Below are positions 1-7,624 of a stretch of DNA of 14,224 nucleotides, piece by piece. The DNA is taken from positions 1 to 14,224 of the forward strand of contig JAQTTI010000019.1 in assembly GCA_028710845.1 (NCBI GenBank), written 5' to 3'. A program made the translations under genes and the position numbers. Each line of letters opens with the position of its first letter. The stretch's first letter is position 1. The stretch is from Candidatus Omnitrophota bacterium (lineage in GTDB: Bacteria; Omnitrophota; Gorgyraeia; Gygaellales; Profunditerraquicolaceae). The notes under the pieces were generated by a model that saw nothing but the letters and a program-made list of their open reading frames with translations, searched no databases and had not been told where the DNA came from.

Positions 1-1067
1 CGCTTTGGGTTTATTTGAGTTTGAGCCATAAATGCACCTATCACTGTCAGATGTGCGGAGTGGTCAATATTCTACAGGGCTATGACTTGAAAACCGACGA
101 GGTTAAAAAAATATTCGATGAAATTTCCGCCTGGCAGTGGGACCTAACCATTGTTATTACGGGAGGGGAAGCTTTTTTAAGAAAAGATATTTTTGAGATT
201 ATAGAATATGGATGCGCTAAGGGCCTGAAAATAGAAATCGTTTCAAATGGGGCTTTAATAACTAAAGATTTAGCGGATAGGGTCATATCCAGCGGTTTGA
301 AAAATATCGCCGTATCTCTTGACGGGGCCAAAGAAACAACTCATGATGCTATCAGGCAAAAAGGGGCTTTTGAAAAAGCAATTAACGCGATTAAGTTTCT
401 TGTCGCGGCAAAAAAAGCCCAAGGCCGGGGCCCTCAAATATCAGTCTGGACGACTATAATGAAGGAAAATGTCAATGAATTATCCGATATTGTTAAAATA
501 GCGGCCGATTTGCAGATCGACTGTTTGGTATACCACCCGGTGATCGTAGCCCAGGACGACATGCAAAATACCGATGAGAAGGCGCCTTTTTGGATAAGAG
601 GCAAGGACCTTGATATATTGAAAGAGCAGACAGATAAGATTTTAAATTACCAGTCTAAAAACGGCCTGGTAGCTTTCTTACACGACCCTCATTTATGGAT
701 AAAATATTTTAACGGCCAGTTAAATAAAGATGATTGGAAATGTAATCCTTTTGTGTTTATGAATATCGGGCCCGATGGCCTGGCCAGAAGCTGCGGAGCG
801 GCTTTCGGTAACGCCAAAGAAATAGGGCTGGATAAATGCTTGGTTTCAAAAGAGGCAGACCAGGCAAGAATGACCATGAAATCCTGTCAAAAACCCTGCC
901 TGCAAACATGCTGGGCTAACCCGGAATCCGATTCCCTGGCGGAGATCGTTAATAGTTTTATTAAAGGTGTGAAGAAAAATAATAAATCCGAGGCAAAGAA
1001 TGAAATGCTGTCGGCTTTATCTGAATTAACAAAATACGAAGAATTGGTTAAAGAATGCGTGGCTTAA
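1..1067 (+). CDS. Radical SAM/SPASM-type enzyme, 5' end cut by window edge
   Basis: Residue numbers count from a TTG at 15. The [4Fe-4S] cluster motif CxxxCxxC (C7, C11, C14, in CTYHCQMC) lies almost at that point, and the frame stays open to the left edge (codons from 3 read LWVY before it). The true start is therefore upstream, and the TTG is probably not the start. A GGE motif (GGEAF, 50-54, where GGEP is usual) marks the SAM-binding strand. A cysteine-rich C-terminal region (C243, C260, C275, C291, C295, C299) resembles a SPASM or twitch domain carrying auxiliary Fe-S clusters. The family makes a 5'-deoxyadenosyl radical in the cytoplasm to modify peptides, sugars or lipids; the substrate here is unknown. 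The end overlaps the next gene by 13 nt, and neighbouring glycosyltransferases suggest a role in glycan or lipid modification. The family call is secure; the function is not. Confidence 0.9.
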   Translation, partial: LWVYLSLSHKCTYHCQMCGVVNILQGYDLKTDEVKKIFDEISAWQWDLTIVITGGEAFLRKDIFEIIEYGCAKGLKIEIVSNGALITKDLADRVISSGLKNIAVSLDGAKETTHDAIRQKGAFEKAINAIKFLVAAKKAQGRGPQISVWTTIMKENVNELSDIVKIAADLQIDCLVYHPVIVAQDDMQNTDEKAPFWIRGKDLDILKEQTDKILNYQSKNGLVAFLHDPHLWIKYFNGQLNKDDWKCNPFVFMNIGPDGLARSCGAAFGNAKEIGLDKCLVSKEADQARMTMKSCQKPCLQTCWANPESDSLAEIVNSFIKGVKKNNKSEAKNEMLSALSELTKYEELVKECVA

Positions 1068-2287
1068 AAGAAGTAATATTATCGATAACTAACAGGTGTA
1101 ATCTGCATTGCAGGATGTGCGATATACCTTTAGGGTCTGTTGGCGAACTGCCTTTTGAAGAATGGCAAAAAGTTATTCACGACGCCTCCCGTTTGGGCGC
1201 CCAGACGGTTGTCTTTAGCGGGGGAGAGCCATTAATCAGGCAGGATATATTTGACCTGGTTAAATATGCAAAAAATAATAATATGAACGCCTGCATTACT
1301 TCCAACGGCACTTTACTGGATGAAGTAAAAGCCGTAAAATTAAAGGAATGCGGGGTAAATGTGGTAAATATTTCTATTGAAGGGACAAAAGAGACACACG
1401 ACAGCCTAAGAGGCGCCGGAAGTTTTGATAAGGCGATTTCAGCCTTAAATTACCTTAGAAACAATAGAATAGAATCTACAGTGGCTTCGACAGTATCAAG
1501 ATATAATTATACGGACCTGCTTTTTATACTGGAGGTAGCCAAGGATTGCGGGGCTACAACCGTAAGGCTGCAGCCTTTTAACCTAATTTTTCTGCAAAAT
1601 GACAGCCGGATGAATGAGTTTTTTATAAACGAAGATCAGGCTCGGAAATTAGCGGAGATAATCAGTAAGTTCATTGATACTGCCAAAGAATATAAGATCG
1701 CCACTAATCCGGCCAGTTATTTATCCAAAATATCCGGATATTTAAACGGCAAAAAACTTTATCCTAGCAGCTGCGGAGCCCTTTGGTATTCCTGTCCGAT
1801 AAACCCTAATGGTGATGTATTTCCCTGCTGGATAGAAGGGGCGAACAATAATCTGGTCGGTAATGTTGCCAGGGACGGCCTTTATAGATTGTGGTTATCT
1901 GAAAAAAGGATCAAAATAGTCAATTCCATTATAAAAAGAGGATGCAGCGGCTGCCTGATGAGCTGTTACGATGAAGTATTCGACGGCCAGTTATCGAAAG
2001 AGTCGGTTATAAAAAAGGCAAAAAAATTAAGTAAAATTACCGATTATAAAAAGGTTATGAATAAGGTTTACCAGTTTTTTAACAGCCAGGTGACTAATTT
2101 AAAATTAAGGTACAGGTATTATATTTCCTACCGCGGATCGGTATGGCGGCTTTTTAAGAGAAGGGCAACCGGAATTTTCAATAAGGCCGCAAGGGCTAAT
2201 GAGAAAAGCCGGCCGGATAAAGATAAAATTTTATCTGAGATTATAAAAGCAAAAGCAAGGATTAATAAGGAAGTCAGGGCCTTATGA
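1055..2287 (+). CDS. Radical SAM/SPASM domain protein with basic C-terminal tail
   Basis: This 410-residue protein opens directly into a radical SAM core: CNLHCRMC (C15, C19, C22) binds the SAM-coordinating [4Fe-4S] cluster and GGEP (56-59) is canonical. A SPASM-type domain follows, with C240, C247 and C258 (the last in NPNGDVFPCW, typical of the family) and C297, C300 and C304. Residues about 320-410 are lysine/arginine-rich and predicted helical, an extension beyond the usual family end that might bind membrane or a partner. It shares the fold of the preceding gene but is clearly diverged from it. The ATG lies inside the upstream gene (13 nt overlap) with no strong Shine-Dalgarno, so translational coupling is likely. 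SPASM enzymes modify peptides (as in AlbA, PqqE and anaerobic sulfatase maturation) or small molecules. No precursor-peptide gene is visible beside it, so a glycan or lipid substrate is as plausible. Confidence 0.9.
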   Translation: MRGLKEVILSITNRCNLHCRMCDIPLGSVGELPFEEWQKVIHDASRLGAQTVVFSGGEPLIRQDIFDLVKYAKNNNMNACITSNGTLLDEVKAVKLKECGVNVVNISIEGTKETHDSLRGAGSFDKAISALNYLRNNRIESTVASTVSRYNYTDLLFILEVAKDCGATTVRLQPFNLIFLQNDSRMNEFFINEDQARKLAEIISKFIDTAKEYKIATNPASYLSKISGYLNGKKLYPSSCGALWYSCPINPNGDVFPCWIEGANNNLVGNVARDGLYRLWLSEKRIKIVNSIIKRGCSGCLMSCYDEVFDGQLSKESVIKKAKKLSKITDYKKVMNKVYQFFNSQVTNLKLRYRYYISYRGSVWRLFKRRATGIFNKAARANEKSRPDKDKILSEIIKAKARINKEVRAL

Positions 2288-3594
2288 AAATTTCGCTGTA
2301 TATCCCCTGTTTTAATTCGGAAAAAACCATTGCCGCCTGTTTGGATTCCGTATTGCTTCAAGAATTTCCCTTGGATTCAATACTAGTGGTTGATGACGGC
2401 TCAACCGACAAGAGCGCTGAGATTGCCGCAAAATACCCGGTAAAAATCATCAGGCATAATAAAAACAGGGGTTTGGCTTGTGCAAGGAATACCGCCTTAA
2501 AAGCAATAAACAGCGAATTTGTTGCCTCGCTTGATGCGGATTGTGTTGCCCGGCCGGATTGGCTTAGACAATTAACTAAAGGCTTAAAATCTCCTTTAGT
2601 AGCCGGTTCGGGAGGAAGGCTTTTAGAAACCCAGGCCTCATCGGTTTTTGATTTGTGGCGAAGCGTCCATATGAAGCAGGATTGGCAAGATTTAAATGTC
2701 CAGCCGCCTTTTTTATTCGGATCAAATACGGTCTTTCGCCGGCAAGTTTTAATCGATTGCGGGCTTTACAACGAAGAATTTAAAAGTAACTATGAGGATG
2801 TAGATATATGCAATAGGTTAAAAAACAGCGGTTATACAATTAGTTACCGGCCTGAAGCCTGCGTTGAGCATAGAAAAAAGGACAGCCTTTATTCGCTGTT
2901 CAATACTTTCTGGAGATGGAATTTTGAATTTTACCTCCGGCAGGATTATTATTCTACGGAAGGTAAATTAGTTTTTAAACTTAATGATAACCTGGGCCTG
3001 GCTAACAGGTTTTTGGAAGAAGATAAAAAGTCAAAGAGATCGGATCTCTTTTACCTGGATTTTCTGTTAGCCGTTCACCACAGTTTAAAGGACTTTGAAT
3101 ATTATATTTCGCACGGTAACCCTAAACAATCCGAAAACCAAGGTTTATCTTTTTGGCTTTCGCTTTTAGATTTGACCTTGTTTTACCATTTACATCCGGG
3201 AAAAGTTGCGCTTAAAAGCATTGTCCCTGAAAACAATAAAATTATCCAGAATTTCCTGGCCTTAAATTTAGTTTTAGGGCAACAAATCAGGGAAATTTTT
3301 AAGGATGAAAAAATACAAAGAATAATATATAAACACCTGCTGTTTTCGCTTTACGGGACAAATGACCCTTATCTATTGGATAAAATATTTAACCTCGTTA
3401 TTCTGCATAAGGACTGGAGCGGTTTATGCGATAGGAACCATCCCTACCTTGAGCAAGCCTTTTTAAAAAACCTGTTTTTCTATTTTCGGAAGTGGATACG
3501 GGAACGAATATCAAATTCAGATGAATTAATCAAATCAATAGAGATTTCTGCTAAAATGACGGATAAAGCGATAGGAGAATGCCATGAAAATTAA
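2284..3594 (+). CDS. Family 2 glycosyltransferase with long C-terminal extension
   Basis: Residues 1 to about 215 form a GT-A fold family 2 glycosyltransferase. It starts with the typical strand SLYIPCFNSEKTI and continues with VVDDGSTD (35-42), the metal- and nucleotide-sugar-binding DAD (84-86), and an acidic ED pair (171-172) in the catalytic-base region, followed by CNRLKNSGY. It should transfer a sugar from a nucleotide-sugar donor to a glycan or lipid acceptor at the cytoplasmic face. Residues about 220-436 form a helical region with no motif I recognise and no obvious transmembrane span, making the protein much longer than a minimal GT2. Its ATG overlaps the previous stop by 4 nt (ATGA), a classic coupling arrangement. 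Donor and acceptor cannot be read from the sequence. Confidence 0.9.
   Translation: MKISLYIPCFNSEKTIAACLDSVLLQEFPLDSILVVDDGSTDKSAEIAAKYPVKIIRHNKNRGLACARNTALKAINSEFVASLDADCVARPDWLRQLTKGLKSPLVAGSGGRLLETQASSVFDLWRSVHMKQDWQDLNVQPPFLFGSNTVFRRQVLIDCGLYNEEFKSNYEDVDICNRLKNSGYTISYRPEACVEHRKKDSLYSLFNTFWRWNFEFYLRQDYYSTEGKLVFKLNDNLGLANRFLEEDKKSKRSDLFYLDFLLAVHHSLKDFEYYISHGNPKQSENQGLSFWLSLLDLTLFYHLHPGKVALKSIVPENNKIIQNFLALNLVLGQQIREIFKDEKIQRIIYKHLLFSLYGTNDPYLLDKIFNLVILHKDWSGLCDRNHPYLEQAFLKNLFFYFRKWIRERISNSDELIKSIEISAKMTDKAIGECHEN
3573..3577 (+). promoter_or_regulatory. Shine-Dalgarno AGGAG for the coiled-coil membrane gene
   Basis: A perfect AGGAG lies 6 nt upstream of the ATG at 3584, inside the end of the glycosyltransferase gene. 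It supports that start and is one of only two strong ribosome binding sites in the window. Confidence 0.8.
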
Positions 3595-4357
3595 TAAAAT
3601 GCCGATCACAGTTGTTTTATTGACCATCTCTTGGTGCCTGCTTGTTTTAAGCATCTTGGTCCCGGTTTATTTAGTTATTGTTTCAGGAGGAATCAACCCG
3701 GATCTTTTAATAATCATCTTGGCGGTATTTCTCGTAGGGATAATATCGGCCGCTCTAATAAGGATGTTTGCAAATATAGGGCAGATTATTTTCGATATTA
3801 AACAGGAAATGCAGAGGGTGCGGGAAATAAATAAGGGGGTAAATCAGAATATTTTAGGTTTAGGCCAGAGCTTTGGAAACGAGCTGCAAAACCAAACAAT
3901 GGAAATTGATAAGATTATAAAAGGTTTAAACATAAGCCTAAAGGCCGAACTGCAGACTCAAAACTCCGAGCGGGATAGAATTACCAAAGGTATTAACCAG
4001 TCGCTTGCTGACGGAATTTCCGGGATTAACAAAAGCATAAAAAATGAATTGATAAATCAAACTACAGAGCTTGATAAAATCATCAAGGCGCTTGACCGGT
4101 CCTTAACTGAAAGCCAGGCGCTGAAGAGCCAGGCAGTCAAATCTGAACTGCAGAATCAAACCTCCGAGCTAAATAAAAGCATTTTAAAATTAAGCGGTGA
4201 ATTAGTCTCGGAGTTAAAATCTTTATCGGCTAATTTGCAGATTTTAGCCAATAGCTCCGAACAGATAAACTGCGATTCCAAAGACCTTAACCAGAATATC
4301 AGCCAGATAAAGACATTTTTCGAACAGATCGAAAGGCATCTTGATTTAAAGCAATAA
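3584..4357 (+). CDS. Two-TM membrane protein with hendecad coiled-coil repeats
   Basis: I do not recognise a named family. Residues 8-34 and 40-62 are two hydrophobic segments joined by a short loop (SGGINPD), so both ends are probably cytoplasmic. From about residue 78 to 231 the chain falls into consecutive 11-residue rows. Four rows begin EL(Q/I)NQT or a close variant (residues 100, 122, 155, 188; spacing 22, 33, 33), alternating with rows such as IIKGLNISLKA. Hydrophobic residues occupy row positions 2, 5 and 9, the 3-4-4 spacing of a hendecad coiled coil, but position 5 is glutamine in all four ELxNQT rows. This predicts a long oligomeric, membrane-anchored rod. It has a strong Shine-Dalgarno, overlaps the previous gene by 11 nt and is followed 1 nt later by a B12-type radical SAM gene. 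It may be a scaffold or length determinant for the glycan machinery, which is inference only. Confidence 0.85.
   Translation: MKINKMPITVVLLTISWCLLVLSILVPVYLVIVSGGINPDLLIIILAVFLVGIISAALIRMFANIGQIIFDIKQEMQRVREINKGVNQNILGLGQSFGNELQNQTMEIDKIIKGLNISLKAELQTQNSERDRITKGINQSLADGISGINKSIKNELINQTTELDKIIKALDRSLTESQALKSQAVKSELQNQTSELNKSILKLSGELVSELKSLSANLQILANSSEQINCDSKDLNQNISQIKTFFEQIERHLDLKQ
3848..4243 (+). repeat. Protein-coding tandem 33-nt (11-residue) repeats
   Basis: Codons for residues 89-220 of the membrane protein form degenerate units in multiples of 33 nt. The ELxNQT-type units start at 3881, 3947, 4046 and 4145. At DNA level the copies at 3947 and 4145 are nearly identical over about 25 bases (two mismatches), suggesting fairly recent duplication or gene conversion. 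The other copies have diverged in sequence while keeping the residue pattern. Confidence 0.75.
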
Positions 4358-4358
4358 T

Positions 4359-5714
4359 ATGCGGACATTCTTGCTAAATCTCCCTTGGCAGGCAAACGGA
4401 CGGTTGGGGGTCAGGGCCGGCTCACGCTGGCCTTTTACGTCTTTACCGGAAAAGGACGGGAAGATCCACTATCTTCCTTTTCCGTTTTTCTTAGGCTATA
4501 CTGCCTCTTTTTTAAAAAAGAACTCAAAAGAAGCCAAGCTCCTGGATTGTATTGCTCAAAATTTGGATGAAGAAGGACTGTTAAAAGCAATTTTGGAGTT
4601 TAACCCCGGGCTTATATTTATTGAGACTTCCACGCCATCTTTTAACAATGATATAAGGATTATTTCTAGAATTAAGCAGGGATTTAGCGGCGTAAAAATC
4701 GCTTTAGGCGGTCCGCACGCCGGTTTCTTCTCCGGACAGATCCTCAAAGAATATTCTTTTGTCGACTATATTTTACGCGGAGAATATGAACATAGTTTGC
4801 TGGATTTAGTAAGCAGTCTCGAAGGATCTTTGGATTTAGAGCAGGCAGCCGGTTTGATCTATCGAGAAGGCGGGACGATAAAAGCCAGTAAAAAAATAGC
4901 TACAATCAATGATCTGGATAGCTTGCCCTGGCCGGAAAGGGAAGAGCCGGTTATCTATAATTATAACGACGGTTTTTGCGGTTTACCTTTACCTAATGTT
5001 CAGATCTGGTCCAGCCGAGGATGCCCTTTTGACTGCACATTTTGCCTTTGGCCCCAGACAATGTATCAAGGGAATAAATACCGCTTGAGACAGCCTTCAA
5101 AAGTTCTAGATGAAATGGCATATTTGATCGATAAATATCATTTCAAAGCAGTATATTTTGACGACGACATTTTTAATGCCGACAAAAACCATGTTTTAGG
5201 AATATGCAGTGAAATGAGAAAAAGGTCGATCAAAACGCCTTGGGCGGTCATGGCCAGGGCTGACCTTATGGATCAGAGCCTTCTTGAAACGATGAAGGAT
5301 AGCGGTTTATACGCCATAAAATACGGGATTGAGTCGGCCAGCCAAAAAGTATTAGATTTATGCAAGAAAAGGATGGATTTATCTGTTGCCTCAAGGATGA
5401 TCAAACTTACTAAGGAGCTGGGGATTAAAGTCCACCTTACTTTTTGCCTGGGTCTGGCCGGGGAAACCAGGGAAACAATTAACCAGACCCTTGATTTTAT
5501 CCGCAACCAGCGGCCGGATTCTTTTCAAATGTCCTGGGCTACTCCTTTACCGGGCACAGAATACTACCAAAGCCTGGAAAGTCAGGGGCTATTACTTTCC
5601 AAAGATTGGTCTTTATATGACGGTAACTATAAGTATATAATTAAAAACCCTGACATCAATGCGCTCGACATTGAAGAGATAAAAGATGCTTTCAATAATA
5701 ATCGTAACCTTTAA
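4359..5714 (+). CDS. B12-binding-type radical SAM enzyme
   Basis: This 451-residue protein has the class B (cobalamin-binding-type) radical SAM layout. The N-terminal part (about 1-150) is Rossmann-like, with FIETSTPSFNND and the characteristic GGPHAG (117-122) of B12-binding domains. The expected DxHxxG cobalamin-histidine motif is not visible, as is common in this class, where cobalamin binds base-off without that ligand. A radical SAM core follows: SSRGCPFDCTFC with C222, C226 and C229, then FDDD (268-271) and GIES. Class B enzymes carry out radical methylations, ring contractions and C-C bond formation on lipids, antibiotics and cofactors; hopanoid-modifying enzymes have this layout. The ATG lies 1 nt after the previous stop with no Shine-Dalgarno, and its end overlaps the next glycosyltransferase by 29 nt. 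Substrate unknown; a lipid or sugar carried by the neighbouring glycan pathway is plausible. Confidence 0.9.
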   Translation: MRTFLLNLPWQANGRLGVRAGSRWPFTSLPEKDGKIHYLPFPFFLGYTASFLKKNSKEAKLLDCIAQNLDEEGLLKAILEFNPGLIFIETSTPSFNNDIRIISRIKQGFSGVKIALGGPHAGFFSGQILKEYSFVDYILRGEYEHSLLDLVSSLEGSLDLEQAAGLIYREGGTIKASKKIATINDLDSLPWPEREEPVIYNYNDGFCGLPLPNVQIWSSRGCPFDCTFCLWPQTMYQGNKYRLRQPSKVLDEMAYLIDKYHFKAVYFDDDIFNADKNHVLGICSEMRKRSIKTPWAVMARADLMDQSLLETMKDSGLYAIKYGIESASQKVLDLCKKRMDLSVASRMIKLTKELGIKVHLTFCLGLAGETRETINQTLDFIRNQRPDSFQMSWATPLPGTEYYQSLESQGLLLSKDWSLYDGNYKYIIKNPDINALDIEEIKDAFNNNRNL

Positions 5715-6525
5715 CAGCGCCCGGTTCATTAAAACCTGCCTGGAGTCTGTCTTTAACCAGGGGTATAAGGAATTTGAAACGATCGTTATTGATAACGGTT
5801 CAGCCGATGCAACAGTAGATTTTATCAAAAATAACTATCCGCAAGTCCGCTTGATCATTAATAAAAACAACCTGGGGCCCTGCCGGGCCAGGAATCAGGG
5901 GATCGGGATTGCTTCAGGCGAATGGATTTTGACCCTTGATTGCGATGTAGTTCTGGAAAATGGTTTTATCAGCCAGATAATGGAATTTGCCAAGGACCAG
6001 AAAGACTCAACAGCGATCATCCAGCCCAAAATTTTAACTAAAGATGGAAAAATATTTTCCTGCGGCATACGCCCTACCTGGCTTTGGAGGTTTTTCGATA
6101 TCGGCCGTAATCTGGATGATAGCGATAAATTCAATAAATCCTCTTTTGTCTTCGGGGCCTGCTGCGCAGCTGCTTTATACAGACATAAAAGCCTGGAAGG
6201 CTTAAAAGATAAATACGGGTATTTTGACCAAAGGTTCTTTTTTCTTTTCGAAGACGCTGACCTATCCTGGCGCAGTTGGAAAAAGGGCTGGGATTGCCGG
6301 TATTTTCCTCAAGCCAACTGTTACCACCAGGGAAATAGTTCATCCACGGATAATTCGATCAGGCGTTTTTTAAGCCTGCGTAACCGTGTCCTGACGATAT
6401 TAAAAAATCAGAATCCGGCCTTGATCCTGCTATTCTCTCCATTTTATTTAGTATATGACATCCCCAGGTTTATTTTTATTCTAATAAAGTTTAAAGGTAG
6501 ATTCCCGAAATTAAATAAAATATAA
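5686..6525 (+). CDS. Family 2 glycosyltransferase (WbbL-like)
   Basis: This 279-residue GT-A family 2 enzyme starts exactly at the first strand (LSIIIVTFNSARF), so the ATG 29 nt inside the preceding gene is well placed. Motifs are VIDNGSAD (34-41), the nucleotide-sugar/metal motif DCD (85-87), and FLFEDADLSWR (187-196) with the expected acidic catalytic pair E189/D190. This signature is shared with rhamnosyltransferase-like enzymes of the WbbL group. C-terminal residues about 244-268 are hydrophobic and end in a basic stretch, suggesting monotopic membrane attachment. It is a clear paralog of the next gene (same FVFG, GYFD, FEDxDLSWR and GW blocks). It should extend a surface polysaccharide in the cytoplasm; the actual sugar is unknown. 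Confidence 0.92.
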   Translation: MLSIIIVTFNSARFIKTCLESVFNQGYKEFETIVIDNGSADATVDFIKNNYPQVRLIINKNNLGPCRARNQGIGIASGEWILTLDCDVVLENGFISQIMEFAKDQKDSTAIIQPKILTKDGKIFSCGIRPTWLWRFFDIGRNLDDSDKFNKSSFVFGACCAAALYRHKSLEGLKDKYGYFDQRFFFLFEDADLSWRSWKKGWDCRYFPQANCYHQGNSSSTDNSIRRFLSLRNRVLTILKNQNPALILLFSPFYLVYDIPRFIFILIKFKGRFPKLNKI

Positions 6526-7410
6526 ATGTCAAAAGTCAGCGCAGTAATCGTAACTATCGGTTCAAAGGATTATATCTTTAGGTGTATCGAATCCCTTCTT
6601 AAGCAAACCTGCCTGGCGGATGAAATTATTGTAATCGACAATTCTCTTGATCCGATCCTCTCTTCAAAGTTAAGAAAAATGTTTCCTCAGGTTAAAGTTT
6701 ACTCTCAAGAAAAGAACTTATTTTATTCACCAAGCCTCAATAAAGGCCTAGAATTAAGCGCTCAGGATTTCATCCTTTGCCTGAATGATGATATTATTCT
6801 GGATAGTTGTTTTATCAGTAAAGCTGTGGATGTTTTCTCGAAGGATACTAGAATAGGTATGGCCGGCGGCAAGATTTTACGCAGTAATGCCAGGATACTG
6901 GATAGCTGCGGTTTGTCTTTAACCTTTTGGCGGACGGCAAAAGACAGGGGCTATGGCCAGAGAGATAAAGGCCAGTTCAACAAAGCCGGATATGTCTTCG
7001 GGATAAACGGTTCGGCGGTTATTTACCGAAGAGAGATGCTTGAAAAGATAAAAGATAAAAACGGGTATTTTGATTCCAGGTTTCTTATGTTTTACGAGGA
7101 TTTGGATCTCTCCTGGAGGGCCCAAAAAACCGGCTGGCGGGCTTATTATATTCCCGAGGCCTGCGCTTATCATGTCCGCGGGGGCTCATTTCGCCCAGAC
7201 GCAGGAAAAGATAAAGCTATCGCCCGCCGGTACCTGAACAGCCAGCTACATCTGGAATTAATTAAAAACCGGCACCTGGCAATCTTGAAAAACGAGAGTT
7301 TTTTTGGTTTCCTGCTGCATTTTATTCCGATTTTGGCCTACGATGCCTGTGTTTTAGTTTATATTTTACTTTTCCGGCCAAAGGAAATAAGGCCCGTTTT
7401 AAAAGTTTAA
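6526..7410 (+). CDS. Family 2 glycosyltransferase, paralog of the preceding gene
   Basis: The 294-residue enzyme begins at the base right after the previous TAA (no gap, no Shine-Dalgarno). Visible GT2 motifs are SAVIVTIGSKDYI at the first strand, VIDNS (36-40), NDD (87-89) in the place of DxD, YVFGINGSAVIYRR (156-169) and FYEDLDLSWR (189-198) with E191/D192. A hydrophobic C-terminal segment (about 262-285) suggests membrane association, as in its neighbour. The NDD metal motif is a tolerated variant in GT2. Sequence blocks shared with the preceding gene point to tandem duplication followed by divergence, probably adding successive residues to one glycan. It is the last gene of the tightly packed block; the next gene on this strand is a tRNA with its own promoter. 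Confidence 0.92.
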   Translation: MSKVSAVIVTIGSKDYIFRCIESLLKQTCLADEIIVIDNSLDPILSSKLRKMFPQVKVYSQEKNLFYSPSLNKGLELSAQDFILCLNDDIILDSCFISKAVDVFSKDTRIGMAGGKILRSNARILDSCGLSLTFWRTAKDRGYGQRDKGQFNKAGYVFGINGSAVIYRREMLEKIKDKNGYFDSRFLMFYEDLDLSWRAQKTGWRAYYIPEACAYHVRGGSFRPDAGKDKAIARRYLNSQLHLELIKNRHLAILKNESFFGFLLHFIPILAYDACVLVYILLFRPKEIRPVLKV

Positions 7411-7445
7411 GCCGGATATTACCGTTTGGTTTAAAAGAAAAGATT

Positions 7446-7473
7446 TTGACAAATCAGAGTTATCCTTTAGAAT
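7446..7473 (+). promoter_or_regulatory. Sigma70-type promoter for tRNA-Leu
   Basis: A consensus -35 TTGACA (7446-7451), a 16-nt spacer and -10 TAGAAT (7468-7473) lie so that transcription would start near 7480, about 9 nt before the mature tRNA 5' end. It is the best promoter match in the + strand intergenic DNA and shows a housekeeping sigma factor of the usual bacterial type. Confidence 0.8.
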
Positions 7474-7488
7474 AGCAGATGGATTTAT

Positions 7489-7569
7489 GCGCGGGTGGTG
7501 AAATGGCAGACACGCAAGCATGAGGGGCTTGTGCCGCAAGGCTTGGGGGTTCAACTCCCCCCTCGCGCA
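7489..7569 (+). tRNA. tRNA-Leu, anticodon GAG
   Basis: The sequence folds as a class II tRNA. The 7-bp acceptor stem GCGCGGG pairs with CUCGCGC (one G-U) and the discriminator is A. The D arm is GUG/CAC, and the anticodon stem CAAGC/GCUUG holds the loop AUGAGGG with anticodon GAG. The long variable arm has a GCC/GGC stem, and the T arm is GGGGG-UUCAACU-CCCCC. GAG reads CUC and CUU leucine codons, and the long variable arm and A discriminator fit leucine. CCA is not encoded (the next bases are TTA), so a CCA-adding enzyme is required. No integrase or duplicated 3' end is seen, so there is no evidence that it serves as an attachment site here. Confidence 0.96.
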
Positions 7570-7597
7570 TTAAAATACAGGCATCATTCAAACCTTC

Positions 7598-7624
7598 TTT
7601 AAAAATACCCAAGAAATTTTTAAA
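7598..7624. repeat. A/T-only inverted repeat downstream of the tRNA
   Basis: A 9-bp perfect inverted repeat (TTTAAAAAT / ATTTTTAAA) with a 9-nt loop lies between the tRNA and the GT9 gene. With no G-C pairs it is a poor intrinsic terminator, although it ends in a T-rich arm. It may be a weak 3' processing or termination signal, or chance in AT-rich spacer. The rest of the 7571-7668 spacer shows no convincing promoter or ribosome binding site. Confidence 0.3.

Noticed and set aside
15..17. TTG as start codon of the first radical SAM gene
   Set aside because: The frame stays open to the left edge and the cluster motif would begin only six residues in; the true start is most likely upstream of the window.
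4385..4570. 61-codon plus-strand open frame considered as a possible precursor peptide for the radical SAM enzymes
   Set aside because: It lies wholly inside the B12-type radical SAM gene in another frame, with no leader or core peptide features. No other precursor-peptide candidate was seen.
7376..7400. GGCC/GGCC hairpin followed by T residues as a terminator for block A
   Set aside because: There are only 4 bp with an 11-nt loop, inside the coding sequence, so it is too weak to call.
7489..7569. tRNA gene as a mobile-element attachment site
   Set aside because: No integrase and no second copy of the tRNA 3' end are visible in the window.
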